64,000 nt of DNA from Spisula solida (lineage: Eukaryota > Mollusca > Bivalvia > Venerida > Mactridae). Position numbers and translations under genes: made by a program. Location of the stretch: contig OX365947.1 in NCBI GenBank assembly GCA_947247005.1, positions 35,854,760 through 35,918,759 on the forward strand, in the 5' to 3' direction. Of this stretch, positions 1 through 13,166 are shown one piece after another. Below the pieces are notes generated by a model. The model was not told the origin of the DNA, made no database searches, and saw only the letters and a list, made by a program, of their open reading frames with translations. The stretch's first letter is position 1, and each line of letters begins with the position of its first letter.

Positions 1-1088
1 AATGACTCGATTCGAGTTGATTATACTTATCACATCATTCAAAAATAATTTTTATTTACGGACGTATCGAAAAAAGGAAAGCGCGGGACCTGCTTTCATA
101 CGTTAAGTGAAACTAATTCCGCGTAAATATCTAAATTGAAAATCACAGTTTATGATTACTCATTTATTGGTTAATAAACGCCGTGACTAAATGAAAATAT
201 TTATTTTTCCCTTTCATCCGTTTTCTTTCATTTCTTGTTCATTATTATTTTCATTTATATCCTGGACTGGTTAGCAATCCCTGCATAGTTCGCGTTTTTG
301 ACTGGTTACTTTACAAATATATCGTCTATTCAAGGAGCAAATGTTTTTCTTTCGCTTTAGAAGTCGCACATTGTTCTATTTTTTCTTCAAATTCAGTGAG
401 TGAAATACGTAAATCTTTTGTCAACTTTCACGTATTGACTTAGAACGTAATAATTTACTCCCCTTATTTGGTTTAATATAGTAACAGTGCTATGTTTACT
501 GTGCTACTTATAGTAAGGATAAAAGCCGAGATATTCCAATCCCACCGCAAACTGGACCATTTAACGTCTAAATGCGTCTCTACCAGACGGCGTTTAGTTT
601 GATTTAGATAAAACAGCTTGAGTGTAGTTAGACCTCTCATTAATTGTGACTCTTCAGTCGTAGAGATATCAAAAGTGTTATTTAAAGGATCTTTCTTACA
701 CAATATTAGTTTGATTTATTAACTTATCTAAGAAACCATTAATTGAAATGGTGAATTATTTGAGTTGTAAAAAACGGAATTAGAACATAAAAATGAAATT
801 CTACAATAAGTGTAAGTAATATTTTACTTTTCTATTTATGGGTTTTAATCGAGAATGAGTGTTGTCGATGAGTAAGCATTTCTTCTGATTGTTGGAAACA
901 GTGAAAATATGCGTCACGTACACGTTAACAAACACATGTAACTTATTAACAAGACAGCACTTTGTACAAATTTAATTTTTCATCGATATTAAACACAAGT
1001 TTGATAGTAATAGGTTTAGACAGTGTTTGTAATTCTTTAAGTTTAAAATAGACACAATATTTATACATACATAATAGACTAGACTGAT

Positions 1089-1320
1089 ACATTTCCTGCT
1101 TCACAGACCTACCTAATTAATCCTTGGACGTTTTTGTCCGTAAGGCCATCGCCAAAGAACACCTATGTTCTTTCGTTGAGATATAATTTATGTACATGAT
1201 CTAGTTTAATACAGTTCTTGCTGCACATACCTGCCTACTTAATCCTCTTCGGACTGGTTTGCTCCTAATGCCATCACTAAGAACACCTTTGTTGTTGCAT
1301 TGAGGTTTACTGTTGATAGC
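1089..1320. repeat. Two-unit direct tandem duplication, period about 122 bp
   Basis: The segment beginning TACATTTCCTGCTTCACAGA near 1089 is repeated, diverged, from about 1211 (TACAGTTCTTGCTGCACATA). Both units then carry CCTA/GCCTA-TTAATCCT, a GGCCATC/TGCCATC block and AAGAACACCT. There is no coding potential. Confidence 0.6.
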
Positions 1321-1549
1321 TTCACAGAAAGGCTAGTTAATAGGGACTTTGCTGTTAAGTCAATTATTAAACAATTTCAAAACACATGGTGTGGTTCCAA
1401 ATGATTCTATCTTACTTTTTTAAGAATGGAACAATCTTTATTTTGTCCAGATGACATACTATGACTTTATTAATGAGATAGGTGAGATCGTAATGGGGGA
1501 GATTTCGTCTCGTAAACCGGAGCTTGTTTTGTCTGATCAATGACCGTGG

Positions 1550-1802
1550 CTGGTATTCACAAAGCATCTTAAGCGAAAACTTAGAATTTTCCCAAACTCT
1601 TAAAATATCCTTAAACGTATTAGCTCAACAGGAAAATAACGATTATCAATGTTTTTATAGTTTAGAATTATTGTGGAAAGAGCTACAAGAATGACAAAGA
1701 AAACATTGGTAATTATTCGTTTCTTGGGAAATATGTGCAGCTTCATGTTTTACTTAAGACAAAATAATTAAGTTTTCGCTTAAGATGCTTTGTGAATACC
1801 AG
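1550..1802. mobile_element. MITE with 34-bp perfect terminal inverted repeats
   Basis: The left end starts CTGGTATTCACAAAGCATCT and the right end is its reverse complement (AGATGCTTTGTGAATACCAG); the match continues inward through TAAGCGAAAACTTA. The element is about 253 bp, AT-rich inside and has no ORF. This is the structure of a non-autonomous DNA transposon. Target-site duplication is not obvious, so the superfamily is left open. Confidence 0.8.
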
Positions 1803-2710
1803 TCCTGGACAAAAGATACTGGTAAAGCAGGCGCGTCACGAGGTGCTGAACTTTGGAGTGGCGGGGAGGGTAGGGTACATGTTTTCGCTTGGTCACTAAA
1901 TGGATAGTCATGAGACTGGGTAGTCTCATCATGGCTGAAACATTGTCAGTAGTAACATCAACAATATAATAACAAACAATAACACACGATTATGTTACGT
2001 CGCCAAGTATAGTAAAAAAAAATTGAGATGATCGCCTACAATCTAAATATAGTGTATAATTATCATAATAGATTCTGTAGAGCTAATTTTATGAAATGTT
2101 AATAAAGAGTCCCATTGTTGATGCCGGATCATTCCTATAAAGGGACGATGTCATACATATATATTATCCTTTCATTATTATTCAATTACATTTGTCAATT
2201 ATTCATTTTGCTAATGTAATGTTAACGAGTAGGTTTTGTTAACAAATGATAATTCAATACAAAGTGGATAATGCCATTTTTCAGTTTCAGTAGACGATTG
2301 TTGAAGTACTGAATGATTGACGTATCAATGGAAATATTTGCATAAATTAGCGTATTATTCTACAAAAAGTGATCAAATGTACACCAAAATAAATTGATTG
2401 TGAACAATTAGTCTAAGCCATACTGTACCATACTGTACTACCGACAAAGATTGATGAACAGAATTGAAATATATCTCTAAAATTGGAATAATATGTCAAG
2501 TTCTTTCGATTGGGTCATTAAAAGTACATTAATAGAATCATAATTATATCATGTCATATTAAGTGCCGGCGTACTATAGTAAAGATTAGCAACTACGTAA
2601 AAATGGCATCATAGTGCTACGTTATAATTTAGTTATGATCGGCATTAGAAACACGTGGTGGAAGTGAAATTAAAAACTCGTGACGTTTCTTTATGTTCGT
2701 GAAGTTGACA

Positions 2711-2784
2711 GGCTAGCGGCCTAGCAGCCTAGCAGCATAGCAGCCTAGCAGCGTGACGTTGACAGCCTAGCAGCCTAGCAGCCT
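2711..2784. repeat. Short 8-bp minisatellite (CCTAGCAG)
   Basis: Two clusters of CCTAGCAG-like units are separated by CGTGACGTTGACAG, with a few single-base variants (GCCTAGCAGC, GCATAGCAGC). No function can be read from it. Confidence 0.75.
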
Positions 2785-4225
2785 CGTTTCTTTTGCCCCA
2801 GACAGTGTTCATGGCATACAAGCATAATACTTATCTGAAAAAGTTTAAATGGCCTGACTATTTAGCCTAATATTTTTACACAAATGTACAGATAAAATTT
2901 ATATCTTATTTTCCGCGAGAAGACAGTTTTGTTGGCATATTACGTGATGAGTCCGTTATAGACCAAGTATGTCACTATTTCGAACGTCACATCAAGGTGT
3001 GGTAGGTAACCTCCGACTACACACAATGAATCGCAAAATACTTCAGCATGCCTTTCCTCATAAATACCGGTGAAATAAATGTTAATTATTCACAAACATG
3101 TAATAGTTATGTATGAATCACTTCATTGTATCCGAATATAATACTATACCTTAAATAATGTAATAATTACCCATTGAAAAGTAAGCAATGTATTTACGCT
3201 TTACGTAACAAGGTTACGGAAGCGACCGTATATCAATATAGATTTCACAAAATAATTAAGTATCTACCATATTGTCATTTACATTGCATAAAACCAATAA
3301 TTAAGTTATATTAAGTTTCCCGGATTCAATTTTTAAGCAATTGCTTACGATCCGTTGGACTAATTTAATCGTTTAGTCCAACGTCTCCCTTTCATATACC
3401 AGCCATTATCTAGTTACATTTCATAATGGGAATTATGATGGTCCCGTTTTCGAATCAAAGTCTTCGTCAATTTGGTATAAAGTGCTACATTAGTAATGGA
3501 GTTATTGTCCATTCAACCGGAATAGTTTCGCCATTCTTATAGAAATTGAGCTTTTAATATAATGATGGCACGTTCTTTCCTGCTAGTATCACATGACAGA
3601 CCCTCGTCTGATAAACTTAACAAAACATGTTTCAAATTATATAACAATGGCATTGAATTACTGTAGCACGATAGTGAATTAGATATTGAAACAACGTGTA
3701 CATCAGCGTTGTTTTAAGAGTGTCTCAGACAACTATGTTTGTATCTAAATAAACCGGTGGTTAGCAGTATAGCCTAGAACAATTGGCTTGTCATCCTTAA
3801 ATACCCGTGTTTTTCCGTTGTCCAATCAGAGTTGCTATTTTTATTAATCAAAACATTATTACGGTACAATAACTAAAACACAACGAGGATTAATAAGTGA
3901 TAGTTCAAATGTTCTTGCCTATACTTACATACAGCGATATCCGACAGTTATTATTATGACAGAGCAACCTCCTCGTTTCTAAAATACTACTACCACTATT
4001 TTCTAGCTGATTTATTTGAAGCGAATTTCTAGGAGAGTGTCTTTCTTGACATGGCAGTCTCCGAATGTTTGTATCAAACATAATCTAACTGACCTGTCAC
4101 GTGTTGACTGTGACTAGTGATCATGCCTCGTATCAAAAGTTTCCTTATGTCCGCCATATAGGGATCTTGTAACTTTTGGTGAACATGTCGTATTGTTGAT
4201 TAATGTTATTTTTCTTGTATTCCAG

Positions 4226-7200
4226 ACCCAGTTGTAACGCTGGAGAATGCACATGATTCCTCTTCCGGTATCGCCTCTGACGTCACAAGTTCACACAATC
4301 AATCAGCGAAGATGTCTATTTTCAAGGGAGACAATTCATCTGTGTCGTCTGCCGATCACAGATATTCGGACTCCTCGTTTGACCGACAATTTTCGGACTC
4401 ATCAATATCAGTTGATAGGCCGTATGTTAAGAAACGACAAGGGGACGGAAAATTTCCTTGGGCCTATACACACGGGGCTAAAGTTGCCCAACAGAACAAA
4501 TCTAACCTAGAACGCTCTATAGTATCGTCTGATTCTAGTGTACACTCAGACTATCGCACACCAGTGATACAAAATGGTGCCCCGCCACCGTACGAATATC
4601 ATATACAAATGAAACAACTGAGAAACTCAACATTCAAACTCGATCTGCAGGATACAGATAAATTAATGCTCACTTCCGGTAAGGGTAGGTCTAAAGTTCG
4701 ACCTTCCCCGTTCGACCTGATGACAGATGACGTCATCGTGAAAATTTTCTCAAACTTGCCAACTGATCAGCTATGTCGATGTTCGTGTGTAAGTCAGCGC
4801 TGGTATAGACTCGCCTGGGACCCTTTATTGTGGAAGAAAATAGTGATAAATGATGAAACCGTGCAAATAGATCGTGCTTTAAAGTATTTAACTAAACGTT
4901 TAAGTTATAATACACCTACTGTTTGTGTTATTGTGGAGAAAATTAACTTGAACGGATGTGAGAAGTTAACTGACAAGGGCATACACGCAATAGCGAAAAG
5001 TTGTCCGGAACTTAGACACCTAGAGATTCAAGGATGTGCCAATGTCACTAACACCGCCCTATTTGAAGTGGCATCTTACTGTGTCAACTTGGAATACCTT
5101 GATACCACAGGTAACTGACCTTATTACATCATAATCAACGTTAATACTATCAATGTCACTACATTCCGCACGATAAGCCCGCCTTAATTATTCTAATGTA
5201 ATTGTAATAATACTTAAGTTTGACATCTGTTCTCAGATACCAGTTACATGGTTATCTCATACTGCAAACATAGACAGATATTAGTATTATAATAACAGGA
5301 TATAATTATAAACATGATGACGTTATGTGTGACATAACTATCCTTGTTACGTCAGAAAGCTCGGCCATTTCCGTTTGTCTCCGGTATAGTGCAATGCATA
5401 AAGACCGAGATGATCAGAATGCAATAAGTCGACTGGTTCCAAATGTTTCTGTGCTAACACTCATCACGGTAAGCAGATACTCGAGATACCTGGTCATGAG
5501 GAAATTGTTGCTTAATTTTAGATTTAAAGTGAATGTAGCCCTTTATAGCTGACCAATTGTAAATAAACTGTATAAAACATTTAGAAGTTCATGGACACAT
5601 AGATCTACTACAACTTATGACAATGTAAGGCACACGTTGCAGTACATATTTTTAGAACTCTTCACCAATCCAGACTATATTCTGAATTCAGAAGTTGCTA
5701 TTTTAGGGGGGTTTTACTGGTTTTGAGAAAATGTGGGTTTACTGGTTTTGAGAAAATGTGCTTTTGTTTAAGAAATAATATCGAAAAGTCGTCTTGGATT
5801 GCATGCGGTTACAATGGCCAGGTTGGATCTGATAAAATGTCTATAATTACGAAGGCAATGTCATATAGTCCATGAAAACCATCCTTGAAAAATAGTGAAA
5901 ATAATTATAACTCGATAATTATTATGATTAAAATACTATTCTTATCATTTATCGTATCACGCTATCAACTGAAGGTCACTGACTTTACAAATATTTAATG
6001 ACAGGTCAATTATGAAAAACACGAGTCAAAGAGGCCATGGTGCTATATATGGAAATATCTTCAATCTAAACTGTACCTATTTGTCGATTAATCTAATTGA
6101 TAAGAAATTATTGATATTACAAATTATGTCGATTTATCTCATTGATTTTCATTGAATGGATATGATATCTAATAGTGGCTATATATAAGCATTTAATATC
6201 ACATTGATAAGAGGAAAGTATGACATTAAGTTCACCAATTATGGAAGGTCTACCTCGGGTCAATTTTGCAATGTACTGTTATATTGACGTTAAACGAAAC
6301 ACATGCTCTTATTTTCTAGAGATCTTTTTTTTCGAATAATTTTCACAATGTTTTAAGATAAAATTATTACTGATGGTAAAATAGATTTCACATGTACTTA
6401 TTAATTTTCAAAAGCTTTGAGCACAACGGAAAATAAAACCAGTACCGGAAACTAGGTACTATACTAATTGCCATCCTTGTCCGTACGGTGGACTCTAAAA
6501 CACTGAGGTCATCGGGCAATTAAGATCATGACAAAAAAGCATGCATACATGAAACGAAAGTTGAATGTGCGGAAGAAATGGCGGTACAAAAATTGCTGTA
6601 TCATTATGTAAATGCTGTAATTATTAATGATTTAGATGGTTTTACATCGTAGTGAAGATGTTAACACATTGAGTTTATTGCCAATTCTCATGTTTAATCA
6701 TTACATCAAACCAACTCCTACTCGTGTACTACATTCACTTGATTAATTTAACAATCTAGGAAACGTCTGAACAAGATATTTTAGAAGTAAATCTCATGAC
6801 ACTTGTAACCTTAAATGAGCCACAGGCTGATGCAAAACGAAAGTTCATAGAGGACATCGTCATATTGGTAGAGAGACTGCTCTTGGCTGCAAATATTACT
6901 GTCGTTAGTTCGAATCGCCGGTAAGGTACATGAATGATTTCAGAGAAAACATAATTAAATCAAAGGTAATCATGAATTTAGTGAACATATCAATGGATGG
7001 CGATAGTGAGCTATATCGAATATATTTATTGTCAGATACAGACCAAGTTGGGTCAAATAGCACTTTTATTTTTGTCATAAATACGTTAACTTGTACGTCA
7101 TAGCACCACCTAGCAGACACGTGCGTAGGCTTACTGGGGTTATTACAAAACTGAACTCGTGTGCAATACAATGCCACATTATTGGATCTTACACATTCCT

Positions 7201-10200
7201 GAAAGGTGGTTGAAACATCTAACCAAAGCATTATCCATGGAAAGAAGACATGTTGTTTTGTTTATGCTACAAAACACAAATTTTGTAATGTTACTGTCGG
7301 ACTATTTACATACTAACAATGATCACTTGACGTATTTAATCAAAGGACAAAGTACACCACTCATGATTGTGATATTATAGTAACCCGTTTTAATAATTGT
7401 TCAACAAAATCTGCACCCTTCATGACCAGGTGTTCATCTGATCTATTTATGTATAAAATTACAAGAAATGATGCTATTTTCGCATTACCGCTTGACAGAA
7501 TAATTTGATCGTTACCATCAATTTAGTGTTTATGTTAAAAACATTCAATAAATCTGCTCATCTACAAATGCACAGATAATTATAATCATTGAAGATAAAA
7601 CGAGGAACGAAATTGCAAGTGTACTGTTTGGTATATATTCTGCATTTTAATTTTAAAGTTTTTAAATATATCAACATTTGTATTCACATATTAATGTCAT
7701 TTTCAAACTCACATTGTGCACACATTCTATCCGGACCATTAAACACTGTACAAGTTATATGGATGGATCAATTCGAACACTTGATTAATTGTGTGATCAT
7801 ACCTATAAATTGCACATCACAGCATGTTATTTAATTAAGTTGTAAATTATAAATGTGACTAAAATTGTTGATACTTAATATAGATCATTCCACAATCTAT
7901 GTTACCCCTGTACTTTAGCCGGCTTTGAGTTTTTGGTGAACCGCACCTAAACTCCAAATGCATTTATACCACAATTATCTAACATAAATCTGTTGTGTGT
8001 TTTTGTGTGGGATATATTAAGCTTCAATGACTTTTAAATCGAATTTATTCCTGTCTTTTAATTGGCTTTACAAACACAGCTTTAAGCACAAGTGTATTTT
8101 CTAGTCAATTATACTTAATCCATCAGCATTTCGCTGGTTTAGAATTAGAAGGTCGTAAGTGCTACTTACTGCCTTATAAGACTGATGCATATGAAATCTG
8201 CATCACAATGCGCTTCCTATGAGCCTATTTTCATGAAAATCGGAAATGGTCATGTTGACCAAACTGAAGTTTTCCATACGTAAAGAGTAGTTTTCAGAAA
8301 GTTTTTTCTTGCTTCCCAAAATATCGATTGTGTACTTACGATCTTATCCTATCTAATCCTAAGCCAGCGACTTAATGTACAAAGCATAATACGGTGTATG
8401 TATGCATTTTTTTGGGATCGCTGAAGATACTATATATGATATGAAGTGGATTGGAACTCCTTCACTCATCATCCGAAGGTCTTGCGTTCTCATCAACTCT
8501 TTCATTCACGTTCATTAGGCTTTACTACGATTAAAAATCGATCATAATTGCAATCACTCTTCAATTTGAAATCAATGCTTTGCCTTATCTGTTGAATATT
8601 TATATAGTACAGGTCGTTCAAGTGTCTCCCTGCTTACAAAGATATGGACTTGCCAGTCATATGTTTCTAGTCTGTTAAACATGATACATGGATAAATAAA
8701 TCTGTTTAAACAAAACGCCACCAATTTGTACTGGTATTTTATCATACGTATTGACTTGTTAACTACTCAGTATTTAAAAACTTGATAAATGTATGAAATC
8801 GCTGACGTCGGTTTTGTTTGATTAAAGTTTAAGACAAACACGCTACCCTGTCTCATGTTCGTATGTACGGTTTTGTGTGACGTTGTTTTTGGTACCAATG
8901 ACATATCATTTACAATAGTAATAAATGTTAATTCAAGTGTTCGTAAAAGTTACGATCAAACGTCACTTAAAATCTACCTCAAAATTCCCATGTTTTATGT
9001 CATTGTCTATATCGCTGGCTTATAATGAAAAGATCGTAAGTGCTACTAACGACCTTATACGGCACATACGTATTTAAAATCTGCATCACAAGGCGCTTCT
9101 TAAGAGCCTATTTTCATGAAATTCGAAACAGGTCATGTTGACCAAACTGAAGTTGAAAAAGCTTGTTTTTCCAAAAGTAAAGAGTAGTTTTCAGACATTT
9201 TTTCTTGTTTTCTCAAAAAAGCGTTTATGTACTTTCGACCTTCTCATTTTCTAAGCCAGCGATATATTGTGTTTGTTTCTGTAAGCAGTAGAATCACATT
9301 GAAGACAGCAATGCTGGATGCCTCACACCTTTATACTACAAGAGATGTTACAGCGCACTTTTATGTTGATTAGCTGCTTACATTTTGTGACATGGAAATA
9401 GTAGTTGCGTGAACAAAAACTTTTGATCACGTCACATGCGTATAGAGACGTCTATTTGTGTTCTCGACTTGAACTATTCCATTGTTAGATCTAATGTATT
9501 TGTTTATCATTTCAGGCTGTCCATGTGTTACATGTATAAGACTTACCGACAAATTGTTAGCCCAAGCTACAGCGCCACATCTTCGCCAAATCTACCTCCG
9601 TTATCTAGATATGACTGATTGTACAGCCTTGGATGATACCGGTCTGAGTACCATATCCACCTACTGTACACAACTGCAATATTTGTTTCTAAGACGATGT
9701 GTTCGAATCGGCGACCAGGGAGTACACGCGGTGTGTAATAATTGTTCAAATCTGAAAGAACTAAGTGTTAGTGATTGTAAAAGACTGACGGATTATGGCG
9801 CCAGTGAAATCTCGAAACTGTCCGAGAATTTGCGTTATCTTAGTGTCGCGAAATGTGAGAAGGTTTCGGACGTGGCAATAATTCAGATAGCACGAGGCTG
9901 TCGGAAGTTACGGTATTTGAATGTGCGAGGATGTGAAGCCGTTTCAGACGATTCTTTAGACACGATTGCCCGAAATTTGACTCGGTTGAAGTCGTTAGAT
10001 ATCGGGAAATGTGATATTACGGACGAGGGGTTGGTTGCGCTGGCTTACTGTAACCAGTTGAAAAAGCTCAGTGTGAAATCGTGTGACGCTGTGACTGACT
10101 TAGGAATCATAACCATTGCTCAACATTGCCACAAGATGCAGCAGCTGAATATTCAGGATTGTCACGTGACATTAGAAGCGTATAGAACTGTGAAGAAACA

Positions 10201-10246
10201 TTGCAAACGGTGTCTTATAGAACATACCAATCCAGGATTTTGTTAG
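4226..10246 (+). CDS. FBXL7: F-box/LRR protein 7 (FBXL7-like), 3' two coding exons
   Basis: SCF ubiquitin-ligase substrate adaptor: in this family the F-box binds SKP1 and leucine-rich repeats bind the target. Coding exons are 4226-5110 and 9516-10246 (stop TAG 10244-10246); the donor AG|GTAACT and acceptor TTTCAG|GC join in phase (ACA G|GC TGT). Counting from ATG 4312 gives 509 residues (vertebrate FBXL7 is about 490). A Ser-rich N-terminus precedes the F-box at about residues 133-178 (DLMTDDVIVKIFSNLPTDQL, then CVSQRWYRLAWDPLLW); some eleven cysteine-type LRRs follow, with unit signatures such as YLDMTDC, ELSVSDCKRLTD and SLDIGKCDITDEGL. The C-terminus HCKRCLIEHTNPGFC is diagnostic of FBXL7. 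The frame is open from the acceptor through 28 codons before ATG 4312, so the real start is probably in an upstream exon. The 4.4-kb intron carries two MITEs. Confidence 0.93.
8131..8370. mobile_element. MITE family A, copy 1, in the FBXL7 intron
   Basis: It starts TCGCTGG and ends CCAGCGA, with imperfect inverted termini of about 35 bp (TTAGAATTAGAAGGTCGTAA against the complement of TTACGATCTTATCCTATCTA). The interior matches the copy at 9012-9262 in the same orientation, for example GGTCATGTTGACCAAACTGA and AAGAGTAGTTTTCAGA. No ORF. Confidence 0.8.
9012..9262. mobile_element. MITE family A, copy 2, in the FBXL7 intron
   Basis: Second copy of the element at 8131-8370, with ends TCGCTGGCTTATAAT and TTTTCTAAGCCAGCGA, sitting in ATAT context on both sides. 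It carries a small insertion near 9158 (GAAAAAGCTTGTTT) relative to copy 1. It ends about 250 bp before the acceptor of the last FBXL7 exon. Confidence 0.8.
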
Positions 10247-12548
10247 TACTTACGCACCATGATATCTCGACTATTTACGTAAATCTGTGGTTATTTCTGA
10301 TCGAATTTCGAAATTATGGGCCCTTTCAAATTGCAGATTTATATTTCTATAGAGCTTTTTGATTCGAACAGAGTATTGTATTCAGTAACTAAGAAAATTG
10401 TTGGTTAAGTTTCAACATATTATTTATCAAATGAATTTACATTTATATTACCAAATATGGAATAAGAAATCAACTTCACCAGGACAAGTCAACTTTTTCA
10501 TTTTGTTAACCATGCATGCATATTATTTGTCCTAGATAACTTTGTGTTCACATAGCAACCTAGTGTTAAATTATTTACTCTGTTGGTAGAACATTAACTA
10601 AACTAGTTACACATACTTTCTGTATTTGAGGCGTATTGTCCTCAAGGGTAGTATAAACTATTTAGAATTTCCTTCGACGAACGTGCGTACTATTGCTTGT
10701 GGCATATTGTACGTAGACTTTATACATTAGGTGACGTTGTAAGAACTGTAATTATGTTCAAACATAGACTCTGTAAGTCTGATATTTTTCACATGGAACA
10801 GTTGAACCTGCCTGAGGTAGCCGGTTAATGGATGCAAGCAATGCGTTGGTTACTTGTGTGATGGTGGTCTGGGGGTAAGACGTGCGCCATGGGATCGTGA
10901 GGTCCAGTTCCTTTCCAGTCTGTCTGAGCCGGCCCACCGCTCAGTGTCTCTGAGAAAGATTACACATAATGTTGCACTTCACCCATGTGAATGAATGGAT
11001 GTGGCTTCAAGGACAGCCGCTTGCGATTCAATAATTGGGGATGGGGGTGGGGTATTAAGCCGACTGGGCGGACGCACGCATTCCTGACAGAAGACTTAAC
11101 CTGAACAGTGCAAATCAATTTGTAAGGCATAATTGTAAACTGCAGATACATACTTATGTATGAACAAAACGTGATTTATTAGATCCATTAAAAGTGGCTA
11201 CATAAGACAGGTGACTGTTTTGATTCAGTTGGTCACAAACACAAGTTCAACTGTACCGAGTCAATGTAGCAAGAATCATGTATTGATTGAACATCTTGAC
11301 GTAACTATTTCTCTTTACTAACATCTAATGCTACTTAATACATGACTTATAAGGCTAAATAACACCGAATGTAAATGTGGTTATATGTTTTACGGTTTTA
11401 TAAAACTAAGATGTATGTTACTAGTACGATCAAATAACAGTCGACTTGAATGTTTAAATGTCATTTCAGGCAATGTATCGATTATTGGATGGCGTTTGGA
11501 AACTTGGTGTTATGATTGTCTGTACAAGTTCTGTTCAATTGTTCAGTTTCATTATTTGAATTCACACGTGTACGCAGGAAACGGTGGATAAAAGAGAAAA
11601 CGTGTATATGTTGAATTTGTTGTATAGTTTTCACGGAATCGATGAGGCACTATACATGGTTAAACAATAATGTTTCTGTTAGCTGGGATGTCCGATGTTG
11701 CGTACAATTCTATACTTCAAAGTGACTAGTTCGTATCATAGAATTTTTTTTTAAATAGTGTCCAATGTTTGATTTGCTTACACTGGTTTGTTAAATGCTT
11801 TTTACAACTGTTTCTGATTACATAGTTTATTAGCATACGAGTGTAATAGTATTTTCAGCGTATCTTGCATTATGCCAATCGAAAGTGCATCATCTATCAA
11901 GTTTTCAAATTCAATTAATTTTACCTACGTCAAATATATATCTCAATTTAATTAAATTAATACCGACTAGAAATTTTCCTCAATGAGAGGGCGTCAATAT
12001 AAGGGAGAAAACTCGCACATTTTTAATAAGTTTGTTTGTATTGTCCGGTTTACCTCCCTTAGTTACGCTAATAAAGACCTAAGGCTGAGTTTTTGCGCTA
12101 ACCATGCTTCACTAACTATGATAACCATGGTTCAACTAGAGACCATGAAAACCTTAAGTTGTTAGACTATGGTCGAACAATCGCTTGTTAGCTTTTATTC
12201 TTGTTTAATCGGCGCCATCTTGAAACTACCCAAACGCAATTATGGGCCTTTGCGCCTGAAGAAACCATACATGCCAGATAACCGAACCAGACTAGACTAT
12301 TGTTAGCGCCAAAACCTACCCTAAAATGTGTGACACGTGGTAGTTTGTTTACTGTTGGTTCTGTACTATTAGCAGTGATATTGTTTTCAGTATTATGTTT
12401 GCCTTATTTTATAGTGCTGTAATATAGTTATGTTATTTTTGTTATTGCGTATTGTTAGATATATCCAATGGTAAAAGTGTATTGTTTGATTAGAAAACCT
12501 TAAAATGTAAAACTTTTATAAAATGGATGATGAAATCCATATAAAGAA
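10247..12548 (+). other. Probable long 3' UTR of FBXL7
   Basis: No coding sequence is visible between the FBXL7 stop and the poly(A) signal candidate at 12549. FBXL7 genes in other animals have long 3' UTRs, which fits, but transcript extent cannot be shown from DNA. The region has no strong repeat except low-complexity AT stretches. Confidence 0.4.
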
Positions 12549-12554
12549 AATAAA
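12549..12554 (+). terminator. Candidate poly(A) signal for FBXL7
   Basis: AATAAA lies in an A-rich stretch and is followed at 12571-12580 by GTGTGTGTGG, the GU-rich downstream element expected of a cleavage/polyadenylation site. It is about 2.3 kb after the stop, and other AATAAA-like words occur in between, so the assignment is tentative. Confidence 0.45.
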
Positions 12555-12708
12555 ATATAAAACATAAAATGTGTGTGTGGTTTATTTGATACTTTCTAAA
12601 TATTTGTTGAATATGTGGACACAAAATGCAGTAAAATTGATGAAATGTTTAGCATGCTGACTGATGACTTCCGAGTCAATCTGCGAGTCATCACCCACTA
12701 TCCCAACA

Positions 12709-12773
12709 CGTCCGTCCGTCCTCCGTCCGTCCGTCCGTCCTCCGTCCGTCCGTCCGTCCGTCTGTCTGTCCGC
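12709..12773. repeat. CCGT tetranucleotide microsatellite
   Basis: TCCGTCCGTC units with a few CTCCGT interruptions, ending in CTGTCTGTCCGCTG. It is followed by a repeat-like segment in which 'TAACTGAACAA...AGCTTGATGAAACTTTG' occurs twice, at about 12801 and 12948. CCGT/ACGG tracts next to such sequence are a usual part of molluscan interspersed repeats. Confidence 0.85.
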
Positions 12774-12963
12774 TGAAATCTTGACCCCAAGATAACTAAG
12801 TAACTGAACAAGCCAGCTTGATGAAACTTTGCATATGAACAGGTGGCAATGTGCTGATTATGCACGCCATTTTCTCACCATGGAATGTAAATTGTGGATG
12901 CTATGGTAACGAAAATAACCATTATTGCAAAAACACGTAACTCAGTAACTGAACAACACAGCT

Positions 12964-13164
12964 TGATGAAACTTTGATGTTGTAATGCGGGGTTGACTAG
13001 GCAGATGCAGTTACTACTAATGATGGTGTAATGTGGGGTTGACCAGGTAGCTGCTGTTAAGGCTACTAAAGACATTGTTATATGGGGTTAACAGGGTACC
13101 CGTATGGTGAATTGGGCACTGCTGGTGATATAATGCAGGGTTGACCAGGTTGCTGCTGCTGCTG
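12964..13164. repeat. 46-bp minisatellite, left part
   Basis: Diverged units of GGTGTAATGCGGGGTTGACC followed by AGGTAGCTGCTGTTACTACT. The array is interrupted at 13165 by the 0.8-kb element and resumes after 13964. Confidence 0.75.
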
Positions 13165-13166
13165 TA

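Larger units (their letters stand above)
1..4225. other. Non-coding sequence upstream of the first FBXL7 exon seen
   Basis: No reading frame here resembles a protein I know. The region ends in a polypyrimidine tract and AG acceptor at 4224-4225, so at least its right part is intron of the FBXL7-like gene. It contains a tandem duplication near 1.1-1.3 kb, a 253-bp inverted-repeat element and a short minisatellite, listed separately. A short 5' coding exon of FBXL7 could be hidden here; I could not identify one. Confidence 0.6.

Noticed and set aside
4247..4510. Alternative 87-codon ORF overlapping the FBXL7 exon
   Set aside because: The other frame is conserved with FBXL7 over the whole exon; this one is a shadow.
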